DNA of 8,426 bases from assembly GCA_945877965.1 (NCBI GenBank), contig CAMCTH010000175.1, positions 1 through 8,426 on the forward strand, given 5' to 3'. Positions 6,074-8,426 of the stretch are shown here, piece by piece (the stretch's first letter is position 1; each line of letters opens with the position of its first letter). This stretch comes from Planctomicrobium piriforme. Lineage in GTDB: Bacteria > Planctomycetota > Planctomycetia > Pirellulales > PNKZ01. Both the position numbers and the translations under genes were made by a program. Below the pieces are notes generated by a model. The model did not search any database. It was not told the DNA's origin and saw only the letters and a program-made list of their open reading frames with translations.

Positions 6074-6949
6074 TTACATCCCGCAGTAGTCGACGATGTG
6101 CGCGATCTCGCTTTTGAGATCGCGGCGGCTGACGATGCGGTCGATGAAGCCGTGTTCCTTGAGGAACTCGCTGGTTTGAAAACCTTTCGGCAACTCGATC
6201 CGTAGCGTCGCCTGAATGGTGCGCGGGCCGGCGAAGCCGATCAGGGCTTTCGGTTCTGCAATGACGAAGTCGCCGAGCGACGCGAAGCTGGCGGCCACGC
6301 CCCCCATCGTCGGGTTCGTGAGGACCGAGATGAAGAGTCCGCCTTCTTGGTCGTAGCGCGCCAGCGCGGCCGAGACCTTTGCCATTTGCATGAGCGACAG
6401 AATCCCTTCGTGCATGCGAGCCCCGCCGCCGGAGCCGCTGACGATGATCAGCGGCAGCTTGTCGGCCGTGGCCCGCTCGACGAGCCGGGCCAGTTTCTCG
6501 CCGACGACCGAGCCCATGCTTCCCATGATGAACGCGCTGTCGGTCACTCCCAGGGCGACGCGGCGGGCGCGGATCATGCCGGTGCCGGTCAGTGCGGCGT
6601 CGCGCAGGCCGGTCCGTTTTTGTTCGGCCTTCAAGCGATCGACGTACGGCTTGCTGTCGTTGAAGCGAAGCGGGTCGGTCGGCTCTAGGTCGGCGTCGAG
6701 TTCTTCGAACGTGCCGTCGTCGAGCAGTTGGCGAATGCGTTCGCGGGCCGACACGGCCCAGTGATAGTCGCACTCCGGGCAGACGCCCAGCATCTGTTCC
6801 GACTGCTTGCGGAAGATCGTTTGCTTGCAGCCGGGACAGCGACGCCACAGCCCCTCGGGCACGCCGCGCTTCACTCGCGTCTTGGCGGCGGGAGCGCCGG
6901 TCAGCGGCGCGTCGGCGGGCGGGGCTACGGGTTCGTCTTTGGTCGACAT
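6074..6949 (-). CDS. accD: Acetyl-CoA carboxylase carboxyltransferase beta subunit
   Basis: 291 residues, normal for AccD. With AccA (not in the window) it transfers the carboxyl group from carboxybiotin to acetyl-CoA to make malonyl-CoA, the first committed step of fatty acid synthesis. Seen: an N-terminal four-cysteine zinc ribbon, C38-x2-C41 and C57-x2-C60 (CPGC, CPEC); the crotonase-fold core with FIMGSMGSVVGEK at 140-152; the acyl-CoA site SGSGGGARMHEG at 171-182; TNPTMGGVAASFASLGD at 211-227 with the G216-G217 pair; and GFAGPRTI at 238-245 followed by LPKGFQTSEFLKEHGFIDRI. Where E. coli-type proteins have IEQT, this one has IQAT. The first ~30 residues are a Pro/Ala-rich extension before the ribbon. 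No strong ribosome binding site is seen at ATG 6949. The upstream gene ends 27 bp away on the same strand, so the two are probably co-transcribed. Confidence 0.95.
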   Translation of the reverse strand: MSTKDEPVAPPADAPLTGAPAAKTRVKRGVPEGLWRRCPGCKQTIFRKQSEQMLGVCPECDYHWAVSARERIRQLLDDGTFEELDADLEPTDPLRFNDSKPYVDRLKAEQKRTGLRDAALTGTGMIRARRVALGVTDSAFIMGSMGSVVGEKLARLVERATADKLPLIIVSGSGGGARMHEGILSLMQMAKVSAALARYDQEGGLFISVLTNPTMGGVAASFASLGDFVIAEPKALIGFAGPRTIQATLRIELPKGFQTSEFLKEHGFIDRIVSRRDLKSEIAHIVDYCGM

Positions 6950-6976
6950 AATGGTGCGTCTCGTCGGCTCAGCGGG

Positions 6977-7675
6977 TTATCGACCGGCGTGGGTCGCGGC
7001 GGCGGCAATGTCGGCGGCGACGGCCGGGGCGGAGACCTTTGCGTTCAGCCCGCCGGTCGTCAGCTTCGAGCCATTCGTTACGTTCTTCGTCGTATCGGTG
7101 GGGCGAACGGCGGTGCCGGCGACCAACTCGATCACCGACCAGCGGCCGTGTTCGCAGTTGGCCCGCCACAGGTCGCCGAGTTCCTCTTGTCCTAAAAAGT
7201 CGCGGATGACGCTGGCCAGCGGTTCGGGGACCACCAAGCCGATGACGCCGTCCTTGTGTTTCTTTAACACCTTCGTCAGCACGGCGGCGACGCGGGTGCG
7301 GGCATGGTCGATCGTTTCACCCTCGGGCGGGCAAAGCGTCTCGGGTTGTTCCTGCCATTGGCGGTAGACCGTCGGCTGCTTTTGCCGCACTTCTTCGATC
7401 AGCATCCCCTGCCACAGACCATGATCGAGATTTTGCAGATTGTCCAGCTTTTTGACCTTCACCTGGAGCAGTTTGCCCAGGGAATCGGCCGATTGTCGGG
7501 CCCATTCGCAGGTCGAGGTATAGAGGACTTCGATCCCGAGGTCTTGCAGTTCGCGGCCGACGCGTTCGACCTCGGCTTGCCCTTCGGCACAAAGCGGCAG
7601 ATCGAGATCACCGTGGATTCGACCTTGCAGTTCGAAGTCGGTGGCACCGGGCAGAATCAGAACCAGTTGCGACAT
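6977..7675 (-). CDS. Histidine-phosphatase-fold protein lacking the catalytic residues (probable pseudoenzyme)
   Basis: 232 residues that follow the phosphoglycerate mutase/histidine phosphatase pattern but without its chemistry. The usual opening L-x-RHGET-D/N is here LILPGATDFELQGRIHGDLDLPLC in pieces (residues 5-29), with L8-P9 in place of Arg-His. The helix motif normally S-D-L-x-RAxxTA is STCEWARQSAD, with W58 at the Arg site. The second catalytic histidine motif (V-V-x-H-G-G) is VVPEPL at 148-153, without histidine. PPEGET (116-121), equivalent to PPGGES, and the DHGLWQG turn (84-90) are kept, so the fold is still recognisable. Residues ~190-232 are a low-complexity Ala/Thr/Val tail. 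The frame is intact and codon use matches its neighbours, arguing against decay. It precedes accD by 27 bp. A phosphatase annotation would be misleading; a binding or regulatory role is inferred, and the partner is unknown. Confidence 0.8.
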   Translation of the reverse strand: MSQLVLILPGATDFELQGRIHGDLDLPLCAEGQAEVERVGRELQDLGIEVLYTSTCEWARQSADSLGKLLQVKVKKLDNLQNLDHGLWQGMLIEEVRQKQPTVYRQWQEQPETLCPPEGETIDHARTRVAAVLTKVLKKHKDGVIGLVVPEPLASVIRDFLGQEELGDLWRANCEHGRWSVIELVAGTAVRPTDTTKNVTNGSKLTTGGLNAKVSAPAVAADIAAAATHAGR

Positions 7676-8105
7676 ATAAGTTGACTAAGGGTGTCCGTCC
7701 GACGCGCAAGGGCGCAACGGAACGAAGAACGTAACAGGGACCCGCAGGCACCGGCCCGCGAGCGGCAGAGAGATTTGATGCGAAGCGGGTCACGTCGTCG
7801 ACGTCCCGCCATGATCATGTGCCAACAGCCCTTGTGGGGACCGCTCGCCTAAAAGGTCGAAAGAGACCGATCCGCTCGCGGGCCGACTCGACGGAAGCAC
7901 ATGCTTACTACGACGACCGACCGCACGACGGAGGTCCTATTTTAGCAAGGCGCGGTCGCGGCGTCAGTATGGAGTCGTTTCGTCATGTAAGTTGCTTGTT
8001 GAATTGGCTTTGCGGCAATTTTACGTCCATAAAGGCGTGATTTCGCCGTATTCCGCCGTTTAGGAAACCTTGGCGAGCACTCGGTCTGTCCTATTGATCG
8101 TCTTA

Positions 8106-8127
8106 AACCACTATCAGGTATGTGGTT
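8106..8127. repeat. Inverted repeat AACCAC-N10-GTGGTT, possible operator
   Basis: Two perfect 6-bp arms (8106-8111 and 8122-8127) are separated by 10 bp, so equivalent positions are 16 bp apart, about one and a half helical turns. It lies 116 bp before the oxidoreductase ATG. The size suits a dimeric regulator site or a small hairpin; no regulator family is identified. Confidence 0.35.
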
Positions 8128-8135
8128 GTGACGAT

Positions 8136-8147
8136 CCGCCATGGCGG
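8136..8147. repeat. 12-bp perfect palindrome CCGCCATGGCGG
   Basis: A gapless dyad 8 bp downstream of the AACCAC/GTGGTT repeat and 96 bp before the oxidoreductase start. Two dyads so close together suggest a regulatory zone. In GC-rich DNA a 12-bp palindrome can also arise by chance. Confidence 0.35.
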
Positions 8148-8243
8148 GAAAGCAGCGGCGATTTGCTCGCATTAGCGGCGGCGGGCGGTCATAATCGGCC
8201 GGCCTCGTCACGGTTTCTTTGTCCCGCAGGTCGCGAGATCACT

Positions 8244-8426
8244 ATGCAACGTCGCTCTTTGTTGGCCGCCGCTTCCGCCCTTGCCGCGAGTTCCGCGTTG
8301 GGCCAGACCTTGGCGAATCCGACGGTCGCGGCCGAGGCGACGAAGCGGACCCGCGTCGCCGTCATCGGGCACACCGGTCGCGGCAACTACGGGCATGGGC
8401 TCGATACCGTATGGCTCAAGGTCCCC
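8244..8426 (+). CDS. Gfo/Idh/MocA-family oxidoreductase with Tat-like signal, 3' end cut by window edge
   Basis: The first 61 codons of a gene running off the window. The N-terminus MQRRSLLAAASALAASSALG has a twin arginine at residues 3-4 and a long Ala/Leu/Ser hydrophobic stretch, like the Tat signals of many exported planctomycete oxidoreductases. It is followed by RVAVIGHTGRGNYGHGLD (37-54), a beta strand and glycine-rich turn (G42, G45, G47, G50) of a Rossmann NAD(P)-binding fold in the form typical of Gfo/Idh/MocA proteins. Such proteins usually have about 400-450 residues and act on sugars or inositols with a nicotinamide cofactor; the substrate cannot be told from this fragment. ATG 8244 is chosen because the signal peptide begins there; the ribosome binding site is weak (an AGG 13 bases upstream). 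Confidence 0.75.
   Translation, partial: MQRRSLLAAASALAASSALGQTLANPTVAAEATKRTRVAVIGHTGRGNYGHGLDTVWLKVP

Larger units (their letters stand above)
7676..8243. other. 568-bp non-coding region between divergent genes
   Basis: The region separates the minus-strand phosphatase-fold/accD unit from the plus-strand oxidoreductase, so it should carry promoters for both directions. Short open frames inside it (for example 7819-8040 on plus, 7942-8211 on minus) have no recognisable domains and no good ribosome binding sites. Base use becomes visibly more A/T-rich at about 7930-8130 than in the coding DNA, as in regulatory DNA. Imperfect tandem units TTCGCCGT and TTCCGCCGT occur at 8042-8059. I see no tRNA, riboswitch or other recognisable RNA, and no promoter that I trust. 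Confidence 0.6.

Noticed and set aside
6038..6085. TGCGGG/CCCGCA inverted repeat as terminator between sulfatase and accD
   Set aside because: Arms of only 6 bp with a 36-bp gap, reaching into the accD coding end, and no T-tract.
5961..6848. 295-codon minus-strand frame overlapping accD and the sulfatase end
   Set aside because: Arg-rich shadow; accD in the neighbouring frame has zinc ribbon and active-site motifs.
7855..7868. GGTC-N6-GACC small hairpin, possible tRNA or RNA element
   Set aside because: Only four pairs; no T-loop consensus or acceptor stem around it.
7819..8040. Possible 73-residue protein in the intergenic region
   Set aside because: No ribosome binding site, no recognisable motif, and composition unlike the neighbouring genes.
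8163..8195. TTGCTC and CATAAT as a promoter for the oxidoreductase
   Set aside because: Spacing is 21 bp, outside the usual 16-18 bp, and both boxes are imperfect.

Overview
This 8.4 kb window is high-GC DNA that most resembles a planctomycete (order Pirellulales or a relative). That assignment is an inference from gene content. The window holds a bacterial formylmethanofuran-dehydrogenase-like subunit (methanopterin-dependent C1 metabolism), a secreted formylglycine-type sulfatase, a small basic protein of the kind seen in the Planctomycetes/Verrucomicrobia/Chlamydiae group, and a Tat-exported Gfo/Idh/MocA oxidoreductase. I see no tRNA, rRNA, CRISPR array, insertion sequence or phage gene. 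It reads as a chromosomal metabolic region.

Layout. Bases 1-1293 (+) are the 3' part of a rhamnulokinase gene. Convergent to it, with 8 bp between the stop codons, is a two-gene minus-strand unit: larA (nickel-pincer racemase family, 3881-2607) followed after 12 bp by fhcB (2594-1302). A 14-bp-arm hairpin at 3939-3970 separates larA from an upstream minus-strand gene for a small, very basic protein (4336-4016) with a Lys/Ala/Pro tail; a good sigma70-like promoter lies at 4442-4414. Divergent from that gene is a secreted sulfatase (4628-6037, +). Convergent to the sulfatase is a second two-gene minus-strand unit: a histidine-phosphatase-fold protein that has lost its catalytic residues (7675-6977), then accD (6949-6074). 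A 568-bp non-coding region follows, with two small dyad symmetries. The window ends inside a Gfo/Idh/MocA gene (8244 onward, +).

How the genes may work together (inference). Rhamnulokinase belongs to deoxysugar breakdown that yields lactaldehyde and then lactate. LarA-family enzymes invert the C2 stereocentre of lactate or other 2-hydroxyacids. FhcB belongs to formaldehyde oxidation through methanofuran/methanopterin-linked carriers. A sulfatase and a Gfo/Idh/MocA oxidoreductase suit the use of sulfated or modified sugars. Breakdown of sulfated, O-methylated deoxysugar polysaccharides would need all of these activities, but the window does not prove the link. The observations I rate highest are the larA-fhcB unit, the Cys-to-Ala change at the metal-ligand site of FhcB, and the catalytically stripped phosphatase-fold protein linked to accD.
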